From Roseovarius atlanticus (lineage in GTDB: Bacteria; Pseudomonadota; Alphaproteobacteria; Rhodobacterales; Rhodobacteraceae), in contig NZ_LAXJ01000006.1 of the NCBI RefSeq assembly GCF_001441615.1, forward strand, positions 1 to 64,000: a stretch of 64,000 nt of DNA, written 5' to 3'. The notes below the pieces were generated by a model. The model saw only the letters and a list, made by a program, of their open reading frames with translations. It made no database searches and was not told the DNA's origin. Shown piece after piece: positions 15,980 through 23,409 of the stretch. Numbering within the stretch: position 1 is the first letter of the stretch; each line of letters starts with the position of its first letter. The position numbers were made by a program, and so were the translations under genes.

Positions 15980-17122
15980 TCAGGCCAGGTGGTCCACGAC
16001 CTGCAAATGCTGCGCGAGGCGGTCGACCTCTGACAGCAGGCGTGCGACCAGCTTGGGATCGCTGGGGGCGGGGCTGACGCCGGCGGGGATTTCGTGATTG
16101 GCCACGGCCTCGACCGCGAGAGAGACCGGGACCGACACCAGCCGGGACATCGCCGTGCCGCGCGCGTCGCCCCAGGCGTCCATCACGAAGGTCTTGTGCC
16201 AGACGGCGTCGCCGCCGCGTTCGGCCTTGAGGTCGACGCAGAGCACGACGCGGTCGGGGTCGTCCTCGCCATAGGCGTTGTCGCGCCAGAACTGGTCGGA
16301 CATTTCCTTGAGCCTTGCCTCGCCTTCGGGGCCTTCGAGCGTTTCGATCTCGGCGAAGACATCGGCCCACGCCTCGGACCAGCCGTCGAGGCGCAGCGTG
16401 CCGCGGACGAATTCCTTGACCCGCCAGGCGGGCTCGAAGCCGTAGTCGTCGAGGAAGGGCAGGCTGTCGCGGTTGGGGTAGACCTCGAACGTTTCGGGCG
16501 TGGGCAGGGGCGCGGTGTAGGTGCCGAGGGCATCCCACGGGCGCTGCACGTTCAGTTCGGAGTAGTTGCGGATCGAGCGGGAGGGCGAGCGCAGGGCCTT
16601 GAGCACGCCCAGGGGTGACCAGCTGAATTTATAGCGGAAGGGGTTGGGGTTTTTGGGGATGCCGCCGCAATAGCTGAGGAAGCTGAGATCGTTTTCGGGG
16701 TTGAAGGCCGCCGAGGCGCGGTAATCGGCCATCAGGTGATGGGCCATCAGGTGGTCGATGCCCGGATCGAGGCCGATCTCGTTGACCACGGAAACGCCGC
16801 GCAGGAGCGCCTTGGCGTGGAGCGCGCGCATCTCGGGGGCGATGTAGGAGCTTGAGACGAAGTTCGCGCCCTTGTTGATGCACATCTCGGCGATGGGCAC
16901 GTGCCAGTCGCCGGGCAACATGGAGACCACGATATCGCCTTCCTGCACCTCGGCGGACAGCATGTCGAAGTCGAACGCGCGGATGCGGTTCGTGAGGTCG
17001 CCCACGGCAGCCTCGGCCTTGTCCAGCGAGCGGTTCCAGACGGTGACGGGCTGGCCCGCCTCGATCAGCCTGCGCAGGCCGGGCACCGCCGACAGGCCGG
17101 TGCCACACCAGTGGATTGTCAT
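15980..17122 (-). CDS. Saccharopine dehydrogenase-like protein (LYS9/glutamate-forming type)
   Basis: 380 residues. N-terminal Rossmann segment IHWCGTGLSAVPGLRRLIEAGQPVTVWNR, then GDIVVSMLPGDWHVPIAEMCI and NFVSSSYIAPEMRALHAKA, and the family block NEIGLDPGIDHLMAHHLM, all close to the second domain of eukaryotic AASS/LYS9. It oxidises saccharopine to alpha-aminoadipic semialdehyde plus glutamate. It lies 13 bp after the LYS1-like gene, so both halves of a saccharopine pathway for lysine breakdown are present in one operon. In many bacteria of this group this pathway degrades lysine; direction is inferred. Confidence 0.85.
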   Translation of the reverse strand: MTIHWCGTGLSAVPGLRRLIEAGQPVTVWNRSLDKAEAAVGDLTNRIRAFDFDMLSAEVQEGDIVVSMLPGDWHVPIAEMCINKGANFVSSSYIAPEMRALHAKALLRGVSVVNEIGLDPGIDHLMAHHLMADYRASAAFNPENDLSFLSYCGGIPKNPNPFRYKFSWSPLGVLKALRSPSRSIRNYSELNVQRPWDALGTYTAPLPTPETFEVYPNRDSLPFLDDYGFEPAWRVKEFVRGTLRLDGWSEAWADVFAEIETLEGPEGEARLKEMSDQFWRDNAYGEDDPDRVVLCVDLKAERGGDAVWHKTFVMDAWGDARGTAMSRLVSVPVSLAVEAVANHEIPAGVSPAPSDPKLVARLLSEVDRLAQHLQVVDHLA

Positions 17123-17135
17123 GTTGGTGCCCCCT

Positions 17136-18182
17136 TCAAACGTGCGCGCGGAAGGTCTGTTCCGCGCGCGCCCACACTCCGGCGTCCAGTTTGTCCAGTG
17201 TTTTCAGGGATGGCAAGAGTTGGCTGGCATAGTCTTGCGAGGATTCCAGCGGCAGGAGCGACGGCAGGTTGTCGATGGCCATGACGTCGAGTGGCGGCGC
17301 GTCGTGCACGCGGGTCACGGGGGCGTCCCATGTGGTGGCTTCGGAATAGACCGGCACGGGGTTGTAATCGCTGTCCGGATCGCAGGCGACGTCGCCGACG
17401 ACGGTCAGGCGGCGGGGGGCGGTCAGGGCGTCCTTGGGCACGAAGACGGGCGTGCCGGGGCGGGCGAAGATGCAGTTGAGGAACAGGTCGTGTTGCAGGA
17501 TTTCGGGGAAGGGGCCGCCATGGGCGGTCTCGTCCATGTCCCACCTGGTGGGGGTGATATCCATCGCGGTGCAGAGGTCGGCAGCACCAGTGCCGACGCG
17601 GCCAAGCGCGCCGATGACAATGGCGGAGGGACGCTCGACGCCGGTGGCGTCGAGGGTTTCGGCGAGATCCGTCAGCAGCGCGTCCTTGTCCGGGTAGGCG
17701 GAGACGGGCCCGCAGGTCTGACCGTGTTGCTGGGCGGCCCAGGCGAAGAGGCTGACGGCGGCGCCCGCATAGCCCGCCCAGTAGCCGAAGGCGGCGACGC
17801 GGCGGCCCTGCTCGTCGACCAGGTATTCAAGATCGTAGAGCGTGCCGCCCCCGGCCTTGAAGCGGTCCAGCAGGCGGCGGCCGGAATGCTGGCCCTTGAA
17901 GGCGTGGCCGAACATGATGTGCCGGTGCGGCAGGGGCGTGCCGTCATCGGGCAGTTCCTTGAGCCCGAAGATGATGGCGTCGCGGGGCGCGTCGGGCCAG
18001 CTGTTCTGCGGCACGATGGTGGCGCCGGCCTGCGCGTAACGGTCGGTGGGGATGATGCGGTCGGGGCTGTCTTCGACGCTGACCTCAATGCCTTGTGTGA
18101 TGAGGGCGGCGGCGCCCTCGGGGGTGAGGCCGGTGCGGTCTTCGTTGTCGCGCTGTTCGGCGCGGAGCCAGAGATGGGTCAT
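17136..18182 (-). CDS. Saccharopine dehydrogenase-like protein (LYS1/lysine-forming type)
   Basis: 348 residues, related to NAD-dependent saccharopine dehydrogenase and alanine dehydrogenase N-terminal folds. Visible blocks are LWLRAEQRDNEDRTGLTPEGAAALI at the start, DAIIFGLKELPDDGTPLPHRHIMFGHAFKGQ, GGTLYDLEYLVDEQGRRVAAFGYWAGYAGA and VIGALGRVGTGAADLC (nucleotide binding). It joins lysine and 2-oxoglutarate to saccharopine. The frame is open upstream into the GST gene, but the ATG at 18182 overlaps the GST stop (ATGA) and gives the family length. Confidence 0.85.
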   Translation of the reverse strand: MTHLWLRAEQRDNEDRTGLTPEGAAALITQGIEVSVEDSPDRIIPTDRYAQAGATIVPQNSWPDAPRDAIIFGLKELPDDGTPLPHRHIMFGHAFKGQHSGRRLLDRFKAGGGTLYDLEYLVDEQGRRVAAFGYWAGYAGAAVSLFAWAAQQHGQTCGPVSAYPDKDALLTDLAETLDATGVERPSAIVIGALGRVGTGAADLCTAMDITPTRWDMDETAHGGPFPEILQHDLFLNCIFARPGTPVFVPKDALTAPRRLTVVGDVACDPDSDYNPVPVYSEATTWDAPVTRVHDAPPLDVMAIDNLPSLLPLESSQDYASQLLPSLKTLDKLDAGVWARAEQTFRAHV

Positions 18183-18808
18183 GCGAAGTCTTTCGTCAGC
18201 AGGCCGTAGGCGCGGATCGCCGCCGCCGAGGGGCGGGCGGCCATCATGGCGCGATGGGCCTTGATCCTGGGGAAGTGGTCCACGTCCACATTGTCCGTTT
18301 CCAGCCAGCAGCAGATCGCGAAAAGCCAGGGGTCGGCGATGGTCATCTCTTGGCCCATGACGAAGGGGGCGAAGGTGCAGTTTTCCTCGATGAAGGTGCA
18401 GCTGTCGGCCATGGTCCGTGGCATCTTGGCCTTCATGTCCGCGAGCGCCGCGTCGCTGTCGGCCCAGCGGATACCGCGGGGGCCGTGGGCGTGGTTCACA
18501 TGCATGGTCGATGCAAGGTAGTAGCAGACGCTGCGCATCTGGGCGGCCTGCCACGGGTCGGCGGGGACGAGGTTTTTATCCGGGGCGAGGCTGCCGATGT
18601 ATTCGGCGATGGCACCGGTTTCCGTCAGGATGCCTTGATCGGTGACCAGGGCCGGGACGCGGCCCTTGGGGTTGAGCGCGAGGTAGTCAGGCTTGGTCTG
18701 GTCGCCGTCGGCGAAGCTGAGCGCGACGGGGGTATGGTCCAGCCCGGCCTCTTGCAGAAGCAGGCCGGTGGCGACGGAGATGGTTCCGGGGGCGTAGTAG
18801 AATTTCAT
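18179..18808 (-). CDS. Glutathione S-transferase family protein
   Basis: 209 residues. Thioredoxin-like N-domain: MKFYYAPGTISVATGLLLQEAGLDHTPVALSF, then NPKGRVPALVTDQGILTETGAIAEYIGSL with the conserved cis-Pro (VPAL) and the TE(T/S) glutathione-binding turn. The C-terminal helical domain follows from about residue 88. There is Ser/Ala near the start rather than Tyr, as in beta-class-like bacterial GSTs. It sits between the LYS1-like gene (overlap) and a phosphatase gene (12 bp), so it belongs to the lysine operon. Its role there is unknown. Confidence 0.86.
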   Translation of the reverse strand: MKFYYAPGTISVATGLLLQEAGLDHTPVALSFADGDQTKPDYLALNPKGRVPALVTDQGILTETGAIAEYIGSLAPDKNLVPADPWQAAQMRSVCYYLASTMHVNHAHGPRGIRWADSDAALADMKAKMPRTMADSCTFIEENCTFAPFVMGQEMTIADPWLFAICCWLETDNVDVDHFPRIKAHRAMMAARPSAAAIRAYGLLTKDFA

Positions 18809-18820
18809 GCGCGGGGTCCT

Positions 18821-19504
18821 TCAGACAAAGGTGCGGGCATGGGCCCGGTCGGGGCGGTCGAGATGCGGGATGGCGTTGAAGCCCGCGACCATGAGCGTGT
18901 CGTGCACGTAGCTGAGGCGGTGCATCGAGGCGTTGTTGATTTGCAGCATGACGCGGGCCATGGCGGTGTTGTCGAGGTCGAGCACGTGGCGCAGGGCCAT
19001 GCCGATGACCCCGCCGGAGGTGACCAGAAGGGTGCGGCCCGCGTCGGCGCATTGTTCGGTCAGCACCTCGGTGATGCGGGCAGCGAAATCATCGAAGCTT
19101 TCGGGGACGCCGGGCAGGTCGCCGGTGGTCCAGAGCGTGATGACCCGGGGCAGGTGCGTGGCGAACTCTGACGGGTCGGTGGGCACCGGGATGGCGTGGG
19201 CGTCGAAGGCGGCCTGGGCGAGGGCGAAATAGCTGAGCTCGTTCAGGCGCGGATCCTGTGCGGTGACGGTGACGCCCATGTGGTGAGCGGTGTCGACCTG
19301 GCGTTGCAGCGTGCCGGTGAGGACGCGGTCGAAATGCGGGTTGGTCGCGGCGATGTGCTCGCCCAGCCAGCGGGCCTGGTCGGCGCCGAGGTCGGAGAGT
19401 TGGTCGTAGCCCGCTTCGTCGGTGGCGTGGCTGTTGGCCTGCCCGTGCCGCACAAGGATGAGTTCCGCCAAGGTGGGTGCTTTCGTTGTGTCAGATGCGG
19501 GCAA
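18821..19504 (-). CDS. Histidine phosphatase superfamily protein
   Basis: 227 residues. The phosphohistidine motif is LILVRHGQANSHATDEAGYDQLSDLGADQARWLGEHI (RHG at about residues 19-21), followed by the second Arg in LTGTLQRQVDTAHHM and the late LLVTSGGVIGMALRHVL, where a Ser replaces the usual His of the VSHG block. That substitution may lower or change activity. It is the first gene of the lysine-degradation-like operon. Substrate unknown; related proteins act on phosphosugars, phosphoproteins or nucleotides. Confidence 0.82.
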   Translation of the reverse strand: MPASDTTKAPTLAELILVRHGQANSHATDEAGYDQLSDLGADQARWLGEHIAATNPHFDRVLTGTLQRQVDTAHHMGVTVTAQDPRLNELSYFALAQAAFDAHAIPVPTDPSEFATHLPRVITLWTTGDLPGVPESFDDFAARITEVLTEQCADAGRTLLVTSGGVIGMALRHVLDLDNTAMARVMLQINNASMHRLSYVHDTLMVAGFNAIPHLDRPDRAHARTFV

Positions 19505-19565
19505 CCTAGCGCCGGGGCGCGGGAGGGTGAAGGCGGTTGGGGCGGATTATTTCGGGGGATGGGGA

Positions 19566-19592
19566 CGCGTGGGTTTTCACCCACCCTACGCG
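19566..19592. repeat. Family A palindromic repeat
   Basis: CGCGTGGGTTTTCACCCACC plus CTACGCG. First of two copies in the 212-bp gap between the phosphatase start and the response-regulator stop; they are about 113 bp apart. Confidence 0.85.
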
Positions 19593-19678
19593 TTGGATGT
19601 GGCGGGTCCGGAATGCGTGGCCGCAAGATGGACCGGAGGGCCTTGGTGGCGGGCGAGGGGTTTGCAGGGGGTGGAGGC

Positions 19679-19703
19679 GCGTGGGTTTTCACCCACCCTA
19701 CGC
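19679..19703. repeat. Family A palindromic repeat
   Basis: GCGTGGGTTTTCACCCACC plus CTACGC, ending 14 bp before the stop codon of the response-regulator gene on the minus strand, where a terminator would be expected. Confidence 0.85.
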
Positions 19704-19716
19704 GGTGGCCCGTGCG

Positions 19717-20430
19717 TTATGCAGGGCCCCAGCTGACATCGCCGAGGAAGATGTAGCCGGCGCCGTAGATCGTTTTGATCAGGCGGGGGTTCTTGGGGTC
19801 CTCGCGCAGCTTGGTGCGCAGGCGCGAGATGCGGACGTCCATGGCACGGTCGAAGCTTTCGCCCGCCGCGCCGCCCAGGGCCTCTTGCATGGCCTGGCGC
19901 GAGATCAGGCGCTTGGGGCGGTCGAGAAAGAGGCGCAGCACCTCGCCCTCGGCATGGGAAAAGGGGGTTTCCTGTCCGGTGTCGTCTTCCAGGACGTAGC
20001 GGTCGAAATGCGCGGTCCATGGGCCGAAGCGGGCGGTGTTGCCGGTATTCGGGCCGGGAGCGTCGCGGCGCAGGCGGGCGCGGATGCGGGCCACCACCTC
20101 GGCGGGATCGAAGGGCTTGATGATGTAGTCGTCGGCGCCGAGTTCGAGCCCGGTGACGCGGTCCTGCACCTCGGCCCGGCCGGAGATGATGATGACCCGT
20201 GCGCCCTGTTCCAGTGCGAGGCGATGCACCAGCGTCAGCCCGTCGCGGTCGGGCAGCGAGAGGTCCACGAGGCAGATATCGGGCGAGTGGGTGCGCAGCG
20301 CGGCCTCGAACTCGGTCGCGCGGGCGAAGGTGAGGGTGCGAAAGCCGGCCTCTTCAAGCGTCTGGGCCAGCATGGTGCGAATGGCGGGTTCATCGTCGAG
20401 GATGGTGACGAGGGGTGTGGTGGCGGTCAT
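19717..20430 (-). CDS. OmpR/PhoB-family response regulator
   Basis: 237 residues. Receiver domain: LVTILDDEPAIRTMLAQTLEEAG with the acidic pair, the phosphoacceptor Asp56 in DICLVDLSLPDRDG, and the Lys in DDYIIKPFDPAEVVARI. The C-terminal winged helix reads EGEVLRLFLDRPKRLISRQAMQEALGG...SFDRAMDVRISRLRTKLREDPKNPRLIKTIYGAGYIF. Its start overlaps the stop of the hybrid kinase (ATGA), which is its likely partner. The signal and target genes are unknown. Confidence 0.93.
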   Translation of the reverse strand: MTATTPLVTILDDEPAIRTMLAQTLEEAGFRTLTFARATEFEAALRTHSPDICLVDLSLPDRDGLTLVHRLALEQGARVIIISGRAEVQDRVTGLELGADDYIIKPFDPAEVVARIRARLRRDAPGPNTGNTARFGPWTAHFDRYVLEDDTGQETPFSHAEGEVLRLFLDRPKRLISRQAMQEALGGAAGESFDRAMDVRISRLRTKLREDPKNPRLIKTIYGAGYIFLGDVSWGPA

Positions 20431-22328
20431 CGCGGCGCTCCGCCAGACAGGGCGGCGCGCAGAGCGCCGGGTTGGAAGGGTTTGCGCAGCACCGGCGCGC
20501 GGGCAAGGGCCGCGGCGTGAAGCGGATCGGAGGGCGGCAGCGAGGTCATGAGCACCGCAGGCGGGTGCCGCGCTGGCAGCGCGTCGATGAGGTCGAGGCC
20601 GGTGGCCTCGCCTTCGAGGGTGATGTCGGAAAGAATGGCGGTGATCTCGGGCAGGCCGTTCAGAAGCGCCTGCGCTTCGGTGGCGCTGGTGGCCTCGATC
20701 ACCTGGTGACCGTCGGCGCGCAGCATGGCGCGGATGCTTTCGCGCAGGTCGGCGCTGTCCTCGACCAGGAGGACAAAGCCGGGGGTGTCGTCGGCGCTGG
20801 CCTCGCGCAGGGGCAGGCGCAGGGTGACCTGGCCGCCCGCGTCGGTGTTGTCGATCATCACGCGGCCCCCGGCGAGCTTGGTCATGTTGTAGACCATGGT
20901 GAGGCCCAGCCCCGAGCCTTCGCCGCCCTTGGTGGTGAAGAACGGATCGAACGCGTGGCTGCGGACGTGGTCGGAAAAGCCGGGGCCGGTGTCGGAGACC
21001 GTCACGTCGAGCCAGGTGTCCTGGACGGTCGTGAGGGCAAGCGTGATGCGGCCCGGCCCCGCGATGGCGTCGCGGGCGTTGAGGAGGAGGTTGATCAGAG
21101 AGTCCTGCAACATGCCCGGGTCGAGAAGGCAGGTGCGTGGCGCGTCGGCGGGCCGGATATCGAGGGTGACAGTGTCGGGCAGGACCGAGCGGGCCAGCGG
21201 TTCGAGATCGTTGAGGAAGGCGGGCAGGTCGGTGGGCACGGGCGTGTGTTCGCGCGGGCCGGTCATGTCGGCGATGCGGTCGAGCAGGGCGCCGCCGCGC
21301 CGCGCCGCGCCCAAGGTGGCGGCGATGAGGTCAGCGGCCTCTTCGGGCAGGGACATGGATTGCAGGCGCGACTGCATCCCGAGGATGATCGTCAGCAGGT
21401 TCGAGAAATCATGCGCGAGGCCGGAGGTCAGTTGGGCCGCCATCTCGCGGCGGCGGTGCTGGCCCAGCGCGGCGCGGGTCTGGGCCTCTTCGGTGATGTC
21501 CATTGACAGGATGTAGACGCCGCCGGTGGCCGGATCGGGGGTGAGCGCGACGCGGATGCGGCGGGAACTGGTGGCGTGGGTGAACTCGAACACGGACGGC
21601 TCGCCGGCATAGGCGCGGTCGAGATGGGGCGCGATGATGGCGAAGGTCTCTTCCCCCAGCGCGTCGGCGGGGGCGAGGCCGACCGGGTCGGCGGTGCTGC
21701 CCGGCATGACGAGCGACAGGCGGCGGTTGGAATAGGTATAGCGCCGGTCGGGGCCGACATGGGCGATATGGGCGGGCACCATCTCGGTCGTCAGACGCAT
21801 CCGGGCCTCGGCTTCGGACGCCTGGCGCTGGGCCTCTTCCAGCGCGATGATGGTGGATTCAAGCTGCCGGTTGGCGGCCGCCAGATCGTCTGAATAAGTG
21901 ACGAGCCGGTCCGACAGTTCCTCGGACCGGGCGGCGAGCAGTGCCTCCTGCTGTTTGGCGCGGGTGATGTCGGTGTAGACGGTAACCCAGCCGCCCTGGG
22001 GCAGGGGCGAGCCTTCGACGCTGATGGTGCGGCCATTGGCGCGGGTGCGTTCCATGTAATGCGGTTTGAACGCGCGGGCGGTGTCGACCCGGGTTGCGAC
22101 GAAATGGTCGAGGTCTGTCACCTTACCGTAGTCGCCGCGTTCGGCCAGAAAGCGGATCGTGTCCTCGAAACGGGCGCCGGGGGTGACCAGCCGGTCGGGC
22201 AGGTCGAACATTTCCTGGAAGCGGCGGTTGCACACGGCGAGGTCGAGATCGGCGTCGTAGATGGTGAGGGCCTGCTGGATGAGGTTGAGGCCCGCCGTGG
22301 TCATGCGGGTGGTGTCGCGCTGGGTCAT
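20427..22328 (-). CDS. PAS-domain hybrid sensor histidine kinase
   Basis: 633 residues, no membrane segment, so probably a cytosolic sensor. PAS domain 1 (about 14-125) begins LNLIQQALTIYDADLDLAVCNRRFQEMFDLP. A coiled segment at 130-175 links to PAS 2 (about 185-285). The phospho-accepting His306 lies in LTSGLAHDFSNLLTIIL, an HDFxN-type HisKA box. The ATPase has NLLLNARDAI, DTGPGFSDHV and GSGLGLTMVYNM. A C-terminal receiver has VLLVEDSADLRESIRAM and Asp568 in AILSDITLEG. It overlaps genes on both sides: the isomerase upstream and the response regulator downstream, so a phosphorelay with that regulator is likely. Confidence 0.92.
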   Translation of the reverse strand: MTQRDTTRMTTAGLNLIQQALTIYDADLDLAVCNRRFQEMFDLPDRLVTPGARFEDTIRFLAERGDYGKVTDLDHFVATRVDTARAFKPHYMERTRANGRTISVEGSPLPQGGWVTVYTDITRAKQQEALLAARSEELSDRLVTYSDDLAAANRQLESTIIALEEAQRQASEAEARMRLTTEMVPAHIAHVGPDRRYTYSNRRLSLVMPGSTADPVGLAPADALGEETFAIIAPHLDRAYAGEPSVFEFTHATSSRRIRVALTPDPATGGVYILSMDITEEAQTRAALGQHRRREMAAQLTSGLAHDFSNLLTIILGMQSRLQSMSLPEEAADLIAATLGAARRGGALLDRIADMTGPREHTPVPTDLPAFLNDLEPLARSVLPDTVTLDIRPADAPRTCLLDPGMLQDSLINLLLNARDAIAGPGRITLALTTVQDTWLDVTVSDTGPGFSDHVRSHAFDPFFTTKGGEGSGLGLTMVYNMTKLAGGRVMIDNTDAGGQVTLRLPLREASADDTPGFVLLVEDSADLRESIRAMLRADGHQVIEATSATEAQALLNGLPEITAILSDITLEGEATGLDLIDALPARHPPAVLMTSLPPSDPLHAAALARAPVLRKPFQPGALRAALSGGAPR

Positions 22329-22927
22329 GCGGCGTGCCTCTGGGCCCAGTCGAGGGCGGTATCGAGCTGATCGTCGCCCCAGAAAAGTTCATCCTCTACG
22401 GTGAAGCTGGGGGCGCCGAAGATGCCGCGGCGCATCGCCTCTTCGGTGGTGTCGCGCAGGCGGTGCTTGTTGGCGTCGGCCTGGGCCTGGTCGATCAGGT
22501 CGGGCGGCAGTTTGGCGGCGTCGAGGCAGGCGGCGATGACGGACCGGTCGGCGATGTTCAGGCCTTCGGCGAACTGCATGAGGTAGACGTTCTGGCAAAA
22601 GGCGATGCCCTGGGGGTGTTCGAGCGCCAGTTGCGCGGTGCGGGCGGCGAGCACGCTGTGCTGGGGCATGGTGTTGGAGCGTTTGAACGTCAGGCCGCGC
22701 GCGGCGCAGCGGCGTTCCATGTCGCGCCACATGTAATTTCCTTTGGCGGCGTAGATTTTGAAAGGCGACGTGTCCCAGCCCTGCGCGGCGAAGATCGGGC
22801 CGAGCAGGAAGGGGCGCCAGCGGACGGTGATGCCGGCCTCGGCCGCGCGGGCGGGCAGGCGCATGACGCTGAGATAGGAATAGGTCGAGGCGAATTCGAA
22901 CCAGAAATCCATCTGTGGCCGGGTCAT
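22325..22927 (-). CDS. 2-hydroxychromene-2-carboxylate isomerase-like (DsbA/kappa-GST fold) protein
   Basis: 200 residues. N-terminus MDFWFEFASTYSYLSVMRLPARAAEAGITVRWRPFLLGPIF with the catalytic Ser region of HCCA isomerases (FEFASxYSYL) in place of the DsbA CxxC. The C-terminal block is RGIFGAPSFTVEDELFWGDDQLDTALDW. In naphthalene catabolism such enzymes isomerise 2-hydroxychromene-2-carboxylate with glutathione; many homologues have unknown substrates. The ATG at 22927 has an AGAGGA site. It is first in an operon with the hybrid kinase and response regulator, which is an uncommon partnership. Confidence 0.85.
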   Translation of the reverse strand: MTRPQMDFWFEFASTYSYLSVMRLPARAAEAGITVRWRPFLLGPIFAAQGWDTSPFKIYAAKGNYMWRDMERRCAARGLTFKRSNTMPQHSVLAARTAQLALEHPQGIAFCQNVYLMQFAEGLNIADRSVIAACLDAAKLPPDLIDQAQADANKHRLRDTTEEAMRRGIFGAPSFTVEDELFWGDDQLDTALDWAQRHAA

Positions 22928-22996
22928 CGTTGGATCCTCTTGCGAGAGGGGCAATCGACGGGGAAATGGCGGGTATGTCAAGGGTGGGGCTGCGTC

Positions 22997-23064
22997 GGGG
23001 CGGGAGATCCCGGATCAGGTCCGGGATGGCGGGGCGGGAGATCCCGGATCAGGTCCGGGATGGC
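22997..23064. repeat. Perfect tandem duplication of a 34-bp palindromic unit
   Basis: Units 22997-23030 and 23031-23064 are identical. Each contains CCCGGATCAGGTCCGGG, an inverted repeat with a TCAGG-type loop. Located in the 482-bp gap between the isomerase start and the acyl-CoA synthetase; the rest of the gap holds the element at 23083-23246 and a leader with no other feature seen. A related inverted repeat occurs at 60588-60610. Confidence 0.9.
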
Positions 23065-23082
23065 GTTTTGAAGTGGTGGCGC

Positions 23083-23246
23083 GCGGAATCAAGGGCCTTC
23101 AGGCCCGCCGCGCGATCGCCAGACCGCCCGGACGGGCTGGCGATTGGGGGACGTGGGCGCGTCGATTGGAGGTTTTGCGGATTTGGCGTGGATAAAGCGC
23201 GCTGATGGAAGGTCGTTCGCCAGCCCGCGGTCTGGCGAGCGCGCGG
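23083..23246. repeat. Composite repeat of about 160 bp with inverted palindromic ends (family B), copy 1
   Basis: The left end is CGCGCGATCGCCAGACCGCC, continuing into CGGACGGGCTGGCGAT. The right end is TCGCCAGCCCGCGGTCTGGC plus GAGCGCGCGG. The ends are inverted copies of one REP-like palindrome. Between them are conserved blocks such as TTGGAGGTTTT and GTTTGGC-like sequence. A second copy with the same order and spacing is at 37078-37238, and a single palindrome at 60626-60663. Confidence 0.8.
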
Positions 23247-23409
23247 CTCCGGTGCACTTCGTTGCGCCTGTTACAATTCGTAAGGATTGGGCAAAGATCA
23301 GGAAAAAGTTGACGCTCAGCGTCGGCTGCGCACTCTATGGGGATCGAGACTCGGTCCCCAGGGGGCGCGGTCTGTTCGCGGGAGAGAGCGGACAAAGGGA
23401 GGACAAAAT

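Noticed and set aside
16872..18209. 445-residue plus-strand frame opposite the saccharopine genes
   Set aside because: No recognisable domain; the minus-strand frames match two well-known enzymes with correct starts and overlaps.
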